From the NCBI GenBank assembly GCA_024734495.1, contig JALMQS010000828.1, positions 372,001 to 436,000 of the forward strand: a DNA stretch of 64,000 bases, given 5' to 3'. Shown piece after piece: positions 13,296-24,394 of the stretch. Below the pieces are notes generated by a model. That model worked only from the letters and a program-made list of their open reading frames with translations. It was not told where the DNA came from and did not search any database. The stretch's first letter is position 1, and every line of letters begins with the position of its first letter. The translations under genes were made by a program, and so were the position numbers. This DNA is from Forficula auricularia (lineage: Eukaryota > Arthropoda > Insecta > Dermaptera > Forficulidae).

Positions 13296-13429
13296 CTTCA
13301 CATCGTCAACATGACGGAGATTGGCTCTAACTTCAAGGCGAGTTCGGTAAGCCGAGAGTGGATTTAAAATATCTCTCGATAATTGTGCCAAATTTTGTAT
13401 TCACATCAATAATAATCTTAGAGCGATCA
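13296..13429 (-). other. exon-like block of unknown identity (copy 2)
   Basis: Read on the minus strand it begins after a TTTTTCAG acceptor, with DRSKIIIDVNTKFGTIIERYF, and ends in an AAG|GTATGT donor. The second half (AYRTRLEVRANLRHVDD) is in another frame here because of a small indel; copy 1 reads through. It is not tensin: the PTB exons on either side join perfectly without it, and its length would break their frame. I do not recognise the protein. It could be a captured exon or a retrocopy fragment. The splice-like edges, codon-like composition and presence in both duplicated blocks are the only support. Confidence 0.35.
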
Positions 13430-13514
13430 CTGAAAAATTGAAATCAGTTTAATGAGATTTTCACAGTATTTTAAATGATAATCATTAAATTCCGATGACA
13501 CTGTCACAGTGATC

Positions 13515-14560
13515 TGATAGCCAGAGCCCTCGACGGCCAGACCTTCGTTATTTTTATAAAAAGCTGAAAGTTTTTCTGTGCATGTCCCCTATACAGGTAG
13601 GAACGACCAGCGACTATAAGAGTTTGGGTTGTGGTTACTTTGGAAGATAACAGGTAATAAAGGTGTATAAAATAGTACTTTTAAATTCGTAAAAGTATAA
13701 AGCTCAATTTTTTTATATTTTCTTCGGGATAACTTTAGAAATCTCGTTATCCATTGCCGGACATAGCCAAGATGCTACCCCTGCCAGACACTAAACTTTA
13801 ATAAAATATAATTATACTTTCGTTATAATATAAAAAGATAAATTTTATATATGTTACTTGGCGACCTATAAAAAAATGTTACCTCAATAGGCGGTTGGAG
13901 TTTTAATGAAGAATCGACTTCAAATCAAAAATAACCATCGATTCTTATCTAATACTAGAGGAATAACCTTATTGCATTCCATTTTTGTTGTTTATTATTA
14001 ATGGCAACCTCTACTGAAAGCGATACGGAAATCGACTTAAAATCAAAAAGACTAAATTCTTTTATGGCAAACCACTCAAGCTTAAAGATTGTTTAACAAA
14101 AAATAATTTTAGTCTTTTTTATTTTTTAAATAGTTCTTCCATGTTTGCAGTAAAGGTTATCATTAATAGTCAAAACGCTCTCGCAACCTCTTCCTCTGTG
14201 AATCGATGGTTATTTTTGATTTTAAATCGATTCCTCCATGTTCATCAATGGTTATCAATAATAACCGAAATGTCAAAAATCTATGTAAAAACCATTAAAC
14301 TGTCCACCTATTGAGGTAACATTTTTATAGGTCGCCCAAGTAACATATATAAAATTTATCTTTTATATTATAACGAAAATTATTAATTATAGTTTTATTA
14401 AAGTTTAGGGGGGTGTCTGGCGGGGGGGTAGCTGGCTCATAGGGTGTCCGGCAATAGATAACGAGATTTCTAAAGTTATCCCGAAAAATATAAAAAAAAT
14501 TGAGCTTTATAGTACTTGGCTAGAAACATAAACTGGTCTCGGCATAACAGGTCGCGGTGA
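13515..14560. mobile_element. foldback element, copy 2 (right arm shortened)
   Basis: The same inverted-repeat element in the second duplicated block. The right arm preserves a G-rich stretch (14407-14435) that mirrors the C-rich left-arm sequence near 13775-13795. The arm loses similarity near 14510, so the outer end is truncated or misassembled. Confidence 0.7.
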
Positions 14561-15431
14561 TCATATGAAATTTGATTCTTATCTTTTTATTTATAATTTT
14601 TTATAATATTAAACGAAACCAAATTTATAATGTATTAATATTATATAAATTAGCTATATATTAATTATATAAATGGTCTAAAAAAGCTCGAAAACAGCTC
14701 TAATGATTTACATGTAATGGCTTCATTTAACATCTTCAAGGACAAAATACAAGATTTTTAACCAAGATTTCTAACTTTGGGAAAAATCATTTTGATAGGT
14801 TTTGTATTAATTAAACTAATTATTATCATGTGGTAGATTAAAGTAAGATAGGAGAATAAAAACAATGAAAATAGTTGAATACAATAAACATTTACTAAAG
14901 AATATGTTAATATTTAGAAAAAAATACTAAGCAAAAGCTCAATCTTCCTAATACTAGATTTTAATTGAAAAAAAATAAACATAAAAGGCTTTGAAAGAAA
15001 ATGTGACAATAACTATTTTTGGAGTAAATAAAGTAAGGTCAATAGAAAATAATTCCATTCTAGTCAGGGCATGAAATCGTTCACTATTTTTATAATTTTT
15101 ATATAATTAATAGAATTCTAGAGACAATTAAATTTAGTGCGGAAGATTGAAAATTAGTTCAATTCAGATGAAGGCAATCCAGAGTCGTAATCACTTTTTT
15201 TTAATTTTCGTTCAATCTAATAGGTCCGAACTTTGCTCTAATTATTTTTCACAGCTCCAACATAAACACCTCATAAAACAGAGAAATATCTCATTGTTTT
15301 TATTTTCGCTTTATCGTTTATCACAACCTTATCGTAAGCGCACCCTTACACATATATTTTAATTTATTTTATTTTTTTTTTAATGAGTTGGCTTAATAAT
15401 AATTAATATTTCCAAAAATAAATTAACTTAC

Positions 15432-15714
15432 TTTGAACTAATAGGCAAGCCAGTCTCTTCACTTTTCTGACTCCAACGGTTGTCTTCTGGATCCAATCCA
15501 CAATAGCTGATATTGGTTACAGGATAATGGCGGCGGAAAAAAAGTTGTCGTTTATTATCCGTGAGTGTTATTCCTTGGCCGGAAACTTTAAAGTGTACAA
15601 CAACTGCTTGTGGCAAAGGACGATTGTGGAACATATGCGCGACCGTCTTTCGAATAGCCTGGGGCCCTGTCAGTGATTCCGTATCCATAGTATATAGATA
15701 AAGGACATTGCAGG
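15432..15714 (-). CDS. TNS: tensin exon: PTB domain, intact copy
   Basis: Tensin in-window residues 844-936, the first two thirds of the C-terminal PTB domain, which binds NPxY tails of beta integrins. The signature MDTESLTGPQAI, VVHFKVSGQGITLTDN and RQLFFRRHYPV are all present and near-identical to vertebrate tensins. The acceptor is TTTTACAG and the donor is a perfect AA|GTAAGT (15426-15431). The two leftover bases plus T from the last exon make Asn, giving [14 protein letters not shown] across the junction. This is the copy with usable signals at both ends; a second copy with the same coding sequence lies at 12176-12456. Confidence 0.95.
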
Positions 15715-15775
15715 CTGTAAAACAAGAGTAAAACGAAAATTAAACATTTTTTAAATTAAATAAATAATATAATAA

Positions 15776-16132
15776 AAAAACTATTATTAACTAAAATAGG
15801 GATGGTAAACTGGTAGGAAAACCCGAGGGGTGATTTAAACCAGAAGACAATATGTAGACTTAATTAAAAGAATAGACAGACTTGAAGGTCTACAGTAGGG
15901 AGGCTGAACCTGGGATGATTTAAATCAGATCATTGCTGCTGATATTTGTTTTCCAGCAGTTCTATTTAATTATTAATTTTCTAAAATAAGTGTCTGTATG
16001 AATTAATTCGTTTGTATGATTTGTACATATTAAATGCTTCTGAAATTTTTGTTTCCTGAAAATGTTGAACAAATTATCCCGATATGTAAAACTGGGCATG
16101 TATTGACATTGATGGCATGATGACAAGCTAAC
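15776..16132. other. intron sequence, no gene seen
   Basis: AT-rich intron between the PTB exon and the SH2-PTB connector exon. A weak inverted pair (GGTGATTTAAACCAG near 15830 and CTGGGATGATTTAAATC near 15911) hints at a small decayed element; nothing else recognised. Confidence 0.4.
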
Positions 16133-16393
16133 AACATGCAGAATGACCGTGTGGATGATTTTATAAAATTGGCTCGAAGGGTTAGTTGGAAGGAGATTCG
16201 CCGGGCTTGGATGGGAGATAATCTTCAGAGATTAGAATCTCTCTTGGCGGCGTTAAAGCCAGAAAAATGCTATTTTAAAATAAGAATTTGCACTAGGCAG
16301 TTGAAACATGCTTTAAATAAAATAATGACAGAAGGCCCGCATTTATTGCTTCTTTATTACAGAACGTGTATACTTCTTCGCTTCATAACATAG
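16133..16393 (+). other. unidentified short ORF in intron, probably element-derived
   Basis: Plus-strand open frame of 85 codons from ATG at 16136, opposite to tensin. It reads MQNDRVDDFIKLARRVSWKE, then IRRAWMGDNLQRLESLLAAL, and looks more like real protein (charged, helical, codon-balanced) than other intronic frames; the final third degrades. No family recognised. An LTR-like, promoter-bearing stretch follows immediately, so it may be the end of a retroelement or transposase gene fragment. Confidence 0.35.
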
Positions 16394-16820
16394 ACACAAA
16401 CCGTCTCTTTAGCAAATCGTTCCCAGGCAATCAGTCACCTCGGGGAGCTGTCTCATTCAATGAGTTTCAACAACTGACAACTCACAAATGAGAACTGAAT
16501 GACAACTCACAAATGAGAATTGACAACTGAGTTCGCTTCGAGGAGCTGGCTGCTTTTATAACCCTGGCTCTAATTAGCAATTAAGCTGATTGGTTAATTA
16601 TTCGCGCCTTTTAGGTGACGTATGCATAAATTTCGCGCGATTTCTTCTCAATATAAGAGGGACGTGTCCCTGCTGCTCGCCCGCCAGTTTATCGAAGGAT
16701 TCTGACAGGCAAATAGCAAGCAAACGCCTTTTTCAAGGCGAAAACAAATCTTTATTTTCAAAAGCATTTTACATTGAAAGGAGCGGAGAATAAAATCCCA
16801 CATTATTATTTTATGATTGT
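16394..16820 (+). mobile_element. possible solo LTR or promoter-bearing repeat
   Basis: GC is higher than the surroundings. It contains two direct copies of GACAACTCACAAATGAGAA (near 16476 and 16501), a TATA-like box (AATATAAGAGG near 16650), a GC-rich segment downstream and AATAAAAT at 16789-16796. The order promoter then poly(A) signal within ~430 bp resembles an LTR. No partner LTR, clear TG...CA ends or target-site duplication found. Confidence 0.35.
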
Positions 16821-17149
16821 AACAGTAGTGAAGATTTATTTGTACTTATCTTTGATGAATGAATTTTGACTTATCATGGCTTGAGATTATCACACCACAA
16901 AATATTGAAATGAGAGAAGTTTATAGTTAAATAATCGTTAATTGATCCAAGACGTCTATATCATTTTTCTCTTTTCTTTTACTTTCAAATGAAATCATTA
17001 TAAAGCTCAAAACCGAAATTGTTCTGCTTCATGGATAATTAAATTACTAATAACTAATACTACGGTAATACCATAAAAGAAATTTTACGTTGGTTTATAA
17101 TTTCTTAATTAGAATAAAATTATTAAAAAATAAATAGAAACAAATTTAC

Positions 17150-17298
17150 CTGCACCCTGTTGAAGAAGCATTTGTGCCGTGGTGACAGCACTCGGACTGT
17201 CAGGTCCTAAGCGTGAATTATCGCCTTCAGGAAGGACCAGTTTACTTGGGAGGGCCATAGGCATGAGCGAATGTTGGTAAACAAGGGCAGACAAACAA
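17150..17298 (-). CDS. TNS: tensin exon: SH2 end and SH2-PTB connector
   Basis: Tensin in-window residues 794-842. LSALVYQHSLMPMALPSKLV matches the vertebrate tail of the SH2 domain (LSALVYQHS / L.LPCKL). The connector ends AQMLLQQGA, which joins to ACNVLYLYT of the next exon exactly as in vertebrate LLKQGAACNV. The donor is GCAG|GTAAAT at 17144-17149 and the acceptor is TTTTAG at the right edge. It starts with one base and ends with one base of split codons. Confidence 0.94.
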
Positions 17299-17869
17299 CT
17301 AAAAGAAATAAAATATATTTATTAAAATGTTTGGTAAAAACTATATTTTGCATTATTAAATATATTTATTAATAAATTTGTAACATAGAATGAAAATTTA
17401 TATATTTAGGATACTTCATCTGTGATCGTTAACAAATATGGTAGATATGAAATGGATCATAGACGCAGAGAATAATTAACTAAACAACATTTATCAAAAA
17501 AGATGTTTTGGCTGAAACCATCTTTATTTTAATGAGATATTCTTAAGATAATTAGGAATATTTTGACTCCAAATTCTGGAGATTTTTTCTAGCGCTTATT
17601 AAGTTATCCAATAGATAGACTGGAAGAGTAAATACATTGCGCTTTCGTTATCCTCTCTTGGTATGAATTGAAAACAGTTCCAGAATGAGGTGATGAAACG
17701 TTGTGAACTCTGCTAAGAATATCAAATTCATATTGTAAAGTCATTTATTCTGAAACTTTTGTGTCCAGGCACGTTATAAATTCACATGAAGCTAAAAAAA
17801 ATTTTATTTTTGACAAGGCTTGGTTCGATCACATATGTGTACCGCATTTTGTGTATAACTCCTAATTGA

Positions 17870-17905
17870 CTGAAGATGGCCAAATAAAATTCAGGCCGAA
17901 ACGTC
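17870..17905 (+). ncRNA. hammerhead-ribozyme-like motif
   Basis: CTGAAGA (core CUGANGA), one T, then a stem II GGCC / loop / GGCC, then GAAAC and GTC. This is the order of a hammerhead with a very short stem III, as known from Penelope-like retroelements of animals. The extra base between core and stem II recurs in other copies and may lower activity. Host element borders not found. Sits in the intron between the SH2 core exon (18369-18615) and the connector exon (17150-17298). Confidence 0.45.
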
Positions 17906-18368
17906 TTATTAAAGGTGTTTTATTGAACCCAGTGATTCTATCTTTGGCTGATAACTCCTCCTTCATCTAGTACAGTTTCATCACAGCCACGAACTCTAAC
18001 AATATTCATATGGTACATACTTGAGAGGAAATTGAAATGTTTTTTAGAAAAAAACAAAAAAACATTTTTAAATAAGCCGATGTAGTCATCCGCATTAATT
18101 AAAAATACTTATAAACAATCAAAAGATACTTGTAATCATTTATTAAATATTACTATTAAATATTAATTTTCATGCACTATTTATTTAATTAAATGTTCAC
18201 AAAAATTTTGATTCATTTTTTGTTTTTGAGAAAGTTGGATTTCCTAATTAATAAGGACACGTGGACACGTTTATAAGATGTTATCAAGTCATCATCGAGT
18301 GTGTATAGTAAGAATTAATTAAACCAGAGTCTATAAATAAGAAGTAATAAACATAAATAAAAAAGTAC

Positions 18369-18615
18369 TTACTAAAAACAGGCTCATTTGGGCATCCTTT
18401 GAGACGCACTCCGCGTGATGTTGGCTCAATTAGAAAATGTCTTACAAGTTCGGAGCCTGGGTCACCCGATCTGCCCATACTTATCCCAGAGGAAGATCCT
18501 GATTGACCATGGGGTGGACTGACCACTTTGAGAGCCAAGCCAAATGCACCGGGAAACGAATTTGAGTCTCGGACAACGAATGCACCCGGCGGCTGGTCAC
18601 GCAACATATTGATGG
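18369..18615 (-). CDS. TNS: tensin exon: SH2 domain core
   Basis: Tensin in-window residues 712-792. It holds [20 protein letters not shown], the SH2 signature in which FVVRDS is the FLVRES motif; its Arg (about residue 726) binds phosphotyrosine. [15 protein letters not shown] and [13 protein letters not shown] follow, all aligning with vertebrate tensin SH2. A Gly/Ser-rich insertion ([15 protein letters not shown]) lies between strands D and E. The acceptor is TTTCCAG. The donor is the one doubtful junction: the strong GTAAGT (18367-18372) would end the exon at 18373 but breaks frame with the next exon, while a GTAC four bases on (exon edge 18369) keeps frame and gives VFSNCLSALV. Confidence 0.93.
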
Positions 18616-19481
18616 CTGGAAAAATAAATAAATAAATAAATATGTTAGAAAAGAATTGATGTATATATCAATTTGTTTTAAAAATTTAAACGTTTATCTA
18701 AAGAACAAATTGGCTCGAAATTATTCTAAAGATTTGCCTCAAATAACTATGGAAATGAGGGTTTTGTAAAAAATAAATTTATTAATAAAATGATGCATAA
18801 ATAGTATAGTACACAGTGTGTTATAAGAGAAATGCCACTTTACCTTCAAAACCCGCATGTGTAAAGAAGAAGGAAATGCGAAAAATTGTGAATGGGACAC
18901 CCATTTTTAGGATTTTTTAGTTATTTCATCTGTCATTCAAATCAATTGTTTTTTATCGTCAAACCTTCTCAAAATGGAAGAAATGACTCGAAAAATACCC
19001 ACTTTTATGAATTTTTACAGATTATAAAATTAAAGGGTTGTAATACATTAGGAGAGTTGTTCGTAATGTTAACAACGTTTTAGATGGAAAGGAAAATTAT
19101 TTGATCCTTATTTTCGTTTTTAATTGTAAAGGTGTTGGTTATATTATAATAAAACAATTGAAATACCAGATTTCAACCTTACAAAATTTGAAACTGATAA
19201 AAATCTCCGGAAAAACAGTTGAATTTAGTTAAGCTGATGGAAAATGGATTATGTTAGACGGAAGATGAAGAATATTTATCTAATTATTTATATCTGTTTG
19301 CTCATTCAACAAGTAAAATAAAAGAGAAATTTTTTTAAATTTTACAGACTGTGTATTGAAGACAAAGTTATTGGAAAATTAAGTTTTAAAGAAATGAACA
19401 TTGCTTGGTAATAATTGTCCAGTCTAGTTAAAATTTTTTAAATATTTTTGTTTTTTGATCTTTATTTAAAATCTAACAAAC

Positions 19482-19674
19482 CTTCTTCACGGGTGATTGT
19501 CGGCATGTACCAAAATCGGGATGTATCACGAACGAACTTTACATGTGCAGGTGAGACATCTTGAGGTGGTTCGCTATTGCTGTGTATTGAAGAGCGTCTC
19601 GATTGTCCATAATATACAGTAGGGGATGATTGTCCGCCGCCCGCGTTTCCATTTAATCCGTTGAAAGGTCCACT
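19482..19674 (-). CDS. TNS: tensin exon: start of SH2 domain
   Basis: Tensin in-window residues 647-710. After a Gly/Ser-rich lead it carries HVKFVRDTSRFWYMPTITRE, matching the vertebrate entry into the SH2 domain (VKFVQDTSKFWYKADISRE); the Trp in FWY is the SH2 start (about residue 701). Splice signals are CACAG at the right edge and GTTTGT at 19476-19481, with an Ala split codon at the 3' end. The RRSSIHS sequence is a plausible basophilic phosphosite. Phase 0 at the 5' end fits the preceding exon. Confidence 0.95.
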
Positions 19675-20394
19675 CTGTGAAAGTATCATCTTTATTTAGA
19701 GAGCTCATAAATTTAGTCAAAGAACGCGGCTTAATATAAAGCGTAACATTAGCGTCCCTAGTAAATATTGTTAATTCCATTTATAATTGTGTAAAAATTG
19801 TTATAATTGTAAGGGGCCCTATAGAAATTTTACGAAGGGGGGGGGTCAAAATTTGACGCTAGGCCACTACGGTGAACAGGTTAAAAACGATTTATGAGCA
19901 CATACTACATACTAAAGCATTTTCGCTTACCCGTTATATATAGAATAACTATTACTAGTATATTTTTGCTAAAATTATTTAAAATATATTTTTAAGATGG
20001 TTTATAATTTGTAATTTAATCATAACTAATTAAACAAAAATAATAAAACAAATTATGTATGATCCTAGGAGAATTGCGATTGTAATTATAGTGATTTAGA
20101 TTGGGGCCCTTTCCGATGAATCCTCTTCATTCTCATGGGCCAAATCTTGATTACTCTTTATTTTCTCTACTATCCTTTGAATTACTTAATAAAATGTCAA
20201 GCTTTGGGAAGGATGACTATCTCTGTTTCTGAAGATGAGTTTTTAATCATATTAAGTGATACGGGTGGTAATGCAATATTTTGATATATAAATACAAATT
20301 TTTTTGAATATCTCAGATACAGATATTATCTAGATACTTAATTCACTGATCATAGTAGAAATAGTTTTCGTTGAATTTAGTTATTTATTTTTAC

Positions 20395-20500
20395 CTTTGG
20401 GCTCTGATTATAATGATCGAAAGTCCTCCCTGGGGTGGATGGTGTTTGTGGTGTTGACGAACCACCAAAATCGTTGACAGGTGACGGTGAGCGGTCCTTG
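20395..20500 (-). CDS. TNS: tensin exon: SP-rich linker just before SH2 exons
   Basis: Tensin in-window residues 612-646, with KDRSPSPVNDFGG and TPQTPSTPGRTFDHYNQSPK: clustered SP/TP sites typical of the phosphorylated tensin linker. The acceptor follows a good pyrimidine tract (TTCTTCTTGCAG) and the donor is AAG|GTAAAA at 20389-20394. The exon begins with one base completing a Ser codon and ends in phase 0, fitting the following exon. A longer open frame over the same bases is a shadow. Confidence 0.87.
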
Positions 20501-21317
20501 CTGCAAGAAGAAAATAAGAAATAATATCACGCACTAGCAGAGACAAGATCAATAAATTATCTAAGTCAAAACAATAATCCATTAAGAAAAAATCAATCAC
20601 TCAATTCAAATAAAAAACATCAACAACGCAATGCACAAGTTTCAAACATTTTATTTATTTTATTTTTATTTTTTTATTTTTTTCAGAATAAACAAGATGC
20701 AAAAAGAAAGACTATAAGATAATAATAATTGGAGATCGATAGTTCAACATATAATTACAAAAATAATCAATTTTGATATAGAAATTGGACGACATAAAAT
20801 ATAGAGGACACCTGCATTTTTGAGTGCAAATTATATTTAACTTAAATCCAAAATATAGTAATAAAATATAAAACTTCATTTGTCGATAAGTCGTAGTTTC
20901 TAAAGAAAACACAAAAGATTTCCAACTACTGGATCTAAGCTGTTAGGGATAATTTTTATTATATTTTATATTTATTTTACCTATTTATTAACTTGAAAGG
21001 CTAAAATATAATCAGTTCTTAGTTTTAAAAATTGCTTCCATAATCAATTCGGTACCAGAACAAATTTAATAAAATAATTATTAGAAACAATATTATTAGG
21101 AATATGTTTAATACTTTTCATTAATTTAAATGTATTGTTAAAATATGAAATTCAATTCAATATAAAAAGTCATGCTTGTTTAACAAAATGAATTTCTAAA
21201 GAGAACACCCATTCAAGATCGAAGTTCAAGTGATGGTCCATGCAAGGGTCGATGAGATAAAGAAAAGAAAACACATTTATTTGGTGTAGGGGCGAGTAGG
21301 AACAACACCGGACATAC

Positions 21318-21383
21318 CTAGACACAGACGAGTTGGACGGCCATTTGCGAAGGGCCTTGTTTGAGGAGCTGCTGATTCCACGA
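21318..21383 (-). CDS. TNS: tensin micro-exon, serine-rich
   Basis: A 66-bp exon (in-window residues 590-610, beginning RGISSSSNKALRKWPSNSSV). Its length is a multiple of three and it has the same phase on both sides, so it can be skipped without a frameshift and may be an alternative cassette. Splice sites are canonical: TTGTAG acceptor at the right edge and GTATGT donor at 21312-21317. Together with the next exon it gives a Ser codon at the junction. No known domain; it sits in the linker before SH2. Confidence 0.83.
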   Translation of the reverse strand, partial: SWNQQLLKQGPSQMAVQLVCV

Positions 21384-21490
21384 CTACAAAATGACCATTC
21401 ACTCAATCATTTGAACCACCACCAACTATTCTAAGCTATTATTTTTGATTTTATTTAGAAATAAATAAATGATTAGAAGTAAAAATTTAC

Positions 21491-21726
21491 CGTTGTGTGG
21501 TGGGACTCTTGGGTGGAAGTCCGCCAGTGCTGGTACTTGTTGTAGTGGTCGTGAAATGCTCGAAATGTTGTTGCTGATGGGAATTGTTGGCGTATGGTGT
21601 TCGTGGATGGACCGGAAAGGCTGGTGTTTGCGGCCGTGGCGAACTCGACCGAGGAGGACTCTCACCTGCCCTTTCGGCCTCGCTGGTTGACGCCGATCTC
21701 CAAGATGAGAAACTCTCATCGCGCAA
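21491..21726 (-). CDS. TNS: tensin exon: Ser/Pro-rich linker with TPAFPV motif
   Basis: Tensin in-window residues 511-588. It begins LRDESFSSWRSAS and contains QTPAFPVHPRTPY, which matches the TPAFPV.P.TPY segment of the vertebrate tensin linker, the best-conserved stretch before the SH2 domain. It then has a threonine-rich run (FTTTTTSTSTGG). The acceptor is ATATAG at the right edge and the donor is GTAAAT at 21485-21490. It starts in phase 0 and ends with two bases that make an Arg codon with the next exon. A plus-strand open frame across the same bases is an antisense shadow. Confidence 0.9.
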
Positions 21727-22583
21727 CTATATTGAAACACTCACGTTAAACTCAAAAATCCACTTCAAGAAATAAAAATTAATTAATGAACTAATAATAC
21801 TTAAGTGAGTGAATAAGTGAACTAATTGTAAATTCTACATACTGCACCAGGTCGAATCTCATTTTTTTTTTTTTTTTTAATAAATTCTAAAGTGCATATG
21901 CGTGAGTTACCCCAGTGTAGTAAGTTAAATTCATTATAAAATATAAATAGAGATTTTATCAATGGAAAGCCTTTATTTTTCAAACAATTCCAATTATAGA
22001 CCTTATAATAAGGTTTTAATTAAATTAGAATAAAATCACGTGACTGGAAATAATAAATGAAGTCCCATAGGTGGAATAGAAAATTATGCATTATGGATCA
22101 TTTAATTTGGGCCCAGCTAAAGAGATTTTAGCAGAAAGTGGACGGTAGTGAAGTCACAAGTGGGTCGCACATTTAGTTGCGTTTGAAATTTCTTTTGAAT
22201 GCAGAGAAGCTATCCAATTTTTAAAAAAAAAAAAAAAAAAAAATTGTTTTAAGTATAATTTTTTTTTAATTTTGTTGAATAATTGAATAGTTGCAGACAA
22301 AATAACGGAGATTTACTATAGAAGCAGTCCAAAAATAATAATAAAAAAAATCCCGCATAAAATATTTTATTAGAAGCTATTTTTAATATTTCAAAAAGCG
22401 ACGTTTCTGAGAATCTTCTCTCATTTCACTGTTATAATAGCTCCACGAAGAAAGCTTCTAACCACCTCCTTCAACAGTGCTTGTTTGGTGTTATAATTGT
22501 CCATTCCTCAAAAGAATTTAAGCACTTTTAAAGAAGACAAGAATGGGGTCCTTACAAACTTCCCTCGATGACGCTTTTACATT

Positions 22584-22615
22584 CTGAAGACAAAGGGAAC
22601 ATCCCCTGAAACGTC
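22584..22615 (+). ncRNA. hammerhead-ribozyme-like motif
   Basis: CTGAAGA core, a GGG / AACAT / CCC stem II, then TGAAAC followed by GTC. Same arrangement as at 17870-17905 with an independent stem sequence, which argues for a structural rather than a simple copy relation. Non-coding intron context (21727-24394). Confidence 0.4.
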
Positions 22616-23619
22616 AATTTTCGAAAGATTGAAAATGACTTTTCAAAAATAATTCTATTCAAAATATGTTGTTTTTATTAACCTTAGTCTGCCTCTCTAT
22701 TAAAGATAGGGGTTATCTAAGATATTTTTTATTTTTAAGAGTCATGAATAAATCTATTTTATATATTAAAATTAGGTATCATTAGATTTTTATAATAAAT
22801 ATAGACTATAAAATCGATAATAAAAAATGTGAAATAATTAGTGTAATTGTGACATCAGGAAAGCAAAAACTCTTTACACTCTGACATTGTCTTTCACACT
22901 TTTTCGAGAACACCCTATTTCATGACGCGTGAAATAATATATAGACAGCCCCAAGAATTGAGCAGTTAATCCATTAATAGTAATAGCTTTTGTTTCTAAG
23001 TCTCTTGATGACGATTATCTAAAAGATCTTTAGTAAAGTATTCTACATCTTCATGTATAATGAATTGTGCAAATAAGTCGAGTTTGGGTTTGGAATTCCT
23101 TTAAACTTTATTGCAACTTTGTCTCTCCATGTTTGCACAAGTACCAAGGTCTTTTACGCCAAGTGAACTATTCAAATAAGGAAATAAGTACACCAGTGAA
23201 TATGGAAATGAGCAGACAACGACAACACAAACCATTTATATAAACATATCTGAATCTGCATATTTGTGTTGGTTTGTTTACATAGTATACTTGTAGGAAT
23301 GTAGAACTAACTATTCGAGTCGATTCCACTTTATTCGATTATCTAACTAAAATACCTACAATGCTCGAAACTTTCCTTTGAATTACCGACTGGAAACTCA
23401 TAATTCCCTATAAATGATTATTTTTTAAAACTTGATGAAAATTATTTTGAAGAATATCATATCGGTAAATTTTTATTTTATTATAATTTTTTTTTATTTA
23501 ATAAAATAAACTAAATTCCGCCATAACAAGTTTAAAAAATTACTCAAATGAAATCTACCTATACAGGCTGTGGCATCAGTCATGACTGTAATTTTTCCCT
23601 TTTAACTTCGAGCTGGGAC

Positions 23620-23792
23620 TAATCAATTTTAAAATGGATTTAGTCCTTTTGAAATTTAATTTAATTAATCCCATTTTGAAATTGAATCAACCTATTTTAA
23701 AATATATTTTTTCCATTTAGAAATTGATCAATTCCGTTTTGAGATTGATTAATTCCATTTTAATAGTGATTATTTCCAATTTCCATTTCTCT
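23620..23792. repeat. degenerate ~21-bp minisatellite
   Basis: About six units of the form CCATTTTGAAATTGATTAATT, 20-22 bp each, with drift between units. A related array with the same unit, preceded by a similar GGGACTAAT lead, is at 51570-52030. Confidence 0.6.
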
Positions 23793-23797
23793 CTGTT

Positions 23798-23850
23798 TTT
23801 TGGCTTTTCGGCCCATCTAGCCATCAGCCAATTTACGCCATTTCCAAGTT
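23798..23850 (-). mobile_element. SINE 3' fragment
   Basis: TTTTTTGGCTTTTCGGCC followed by a TAGCCAT-CAGCCAATTTACG stretch matches the A-tail and 3' end of the tRNA-derived SINE at 46318-46499. Only the 3' end is kept, as expected of a 5'-truncated insertion. Confidence 0.6.
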
Positions 23851-24394
23851 GATTAGTTTCAATATGAAGTAGAAAGTATAGAGTTTGATTGAAACTCTGA
23901 AGGTTGTTCTAAAAAGTTGAAATTGTCAGATAATTTAGATAAAAGTGAAAAGTTTTATCTAAGAGGTGGAAATATTTTTAGTGTTGGATTCTTTTTATCT
24001 TTTGAGTGTTTTCTATTTCGAATATTGGTAAAAAATATTTTTAATTAATTAGTTATATTTCCTCATATTAAATAGTGTTAGAATAATTCCTACACAATTG
24101 TTATAACCGTTCATAGGAGTTGGAACAAATATGTTATTTCCTTGATATTAAAATTGATAAATATTTACATAAATCATATAGTTAACAATAATATCTGTGT
24201 ATTCTCGGTGCCAGGTAAATGAATGAGTGATTCAAATGAATTCAATTACAATGAAGTGAATGACTGAATGTTGAAATTAACTCAAGCCAGTGATTTCTAA
24301 ATTAAAGAATACTAAGTTGTGAATGACTTGCTTGTCAAGCAGGACATGAGGTGTGCATGGGGTTGAGGGGGTGGCTTTTAGGGCCGGGTATCAC

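Larger units (their letters stand above)
13280..15775. repeat. duplicated block, copy 2
   Basis: Partner of 9918-12534 in the same orientation. It keeps better splice signals than copy 1 at both the PTB exon (GTAAGT) and the exon-like block at 13296-13429 (AAG|GTATGT). Its foldback right arm is shorter and ends near 14560. The indel-rich divergence limited to non-coding sequence looks like noisy long-read assembly, in which exons were corrected, or like two haplotypes. Confidence 0.85.
21727..24394. other. tensin intron, mostly anonymous
   Basis: Intron between the proline-rich exon and the TPAFPV exon. Besides the hammerhead-like motif, a 21-bp minisatellite and a SINE fragment, listed separately, only A/T-rich sequence and homopolymers (for example A-run at 22221-22243) are seen. 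Confidence 0.6.
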
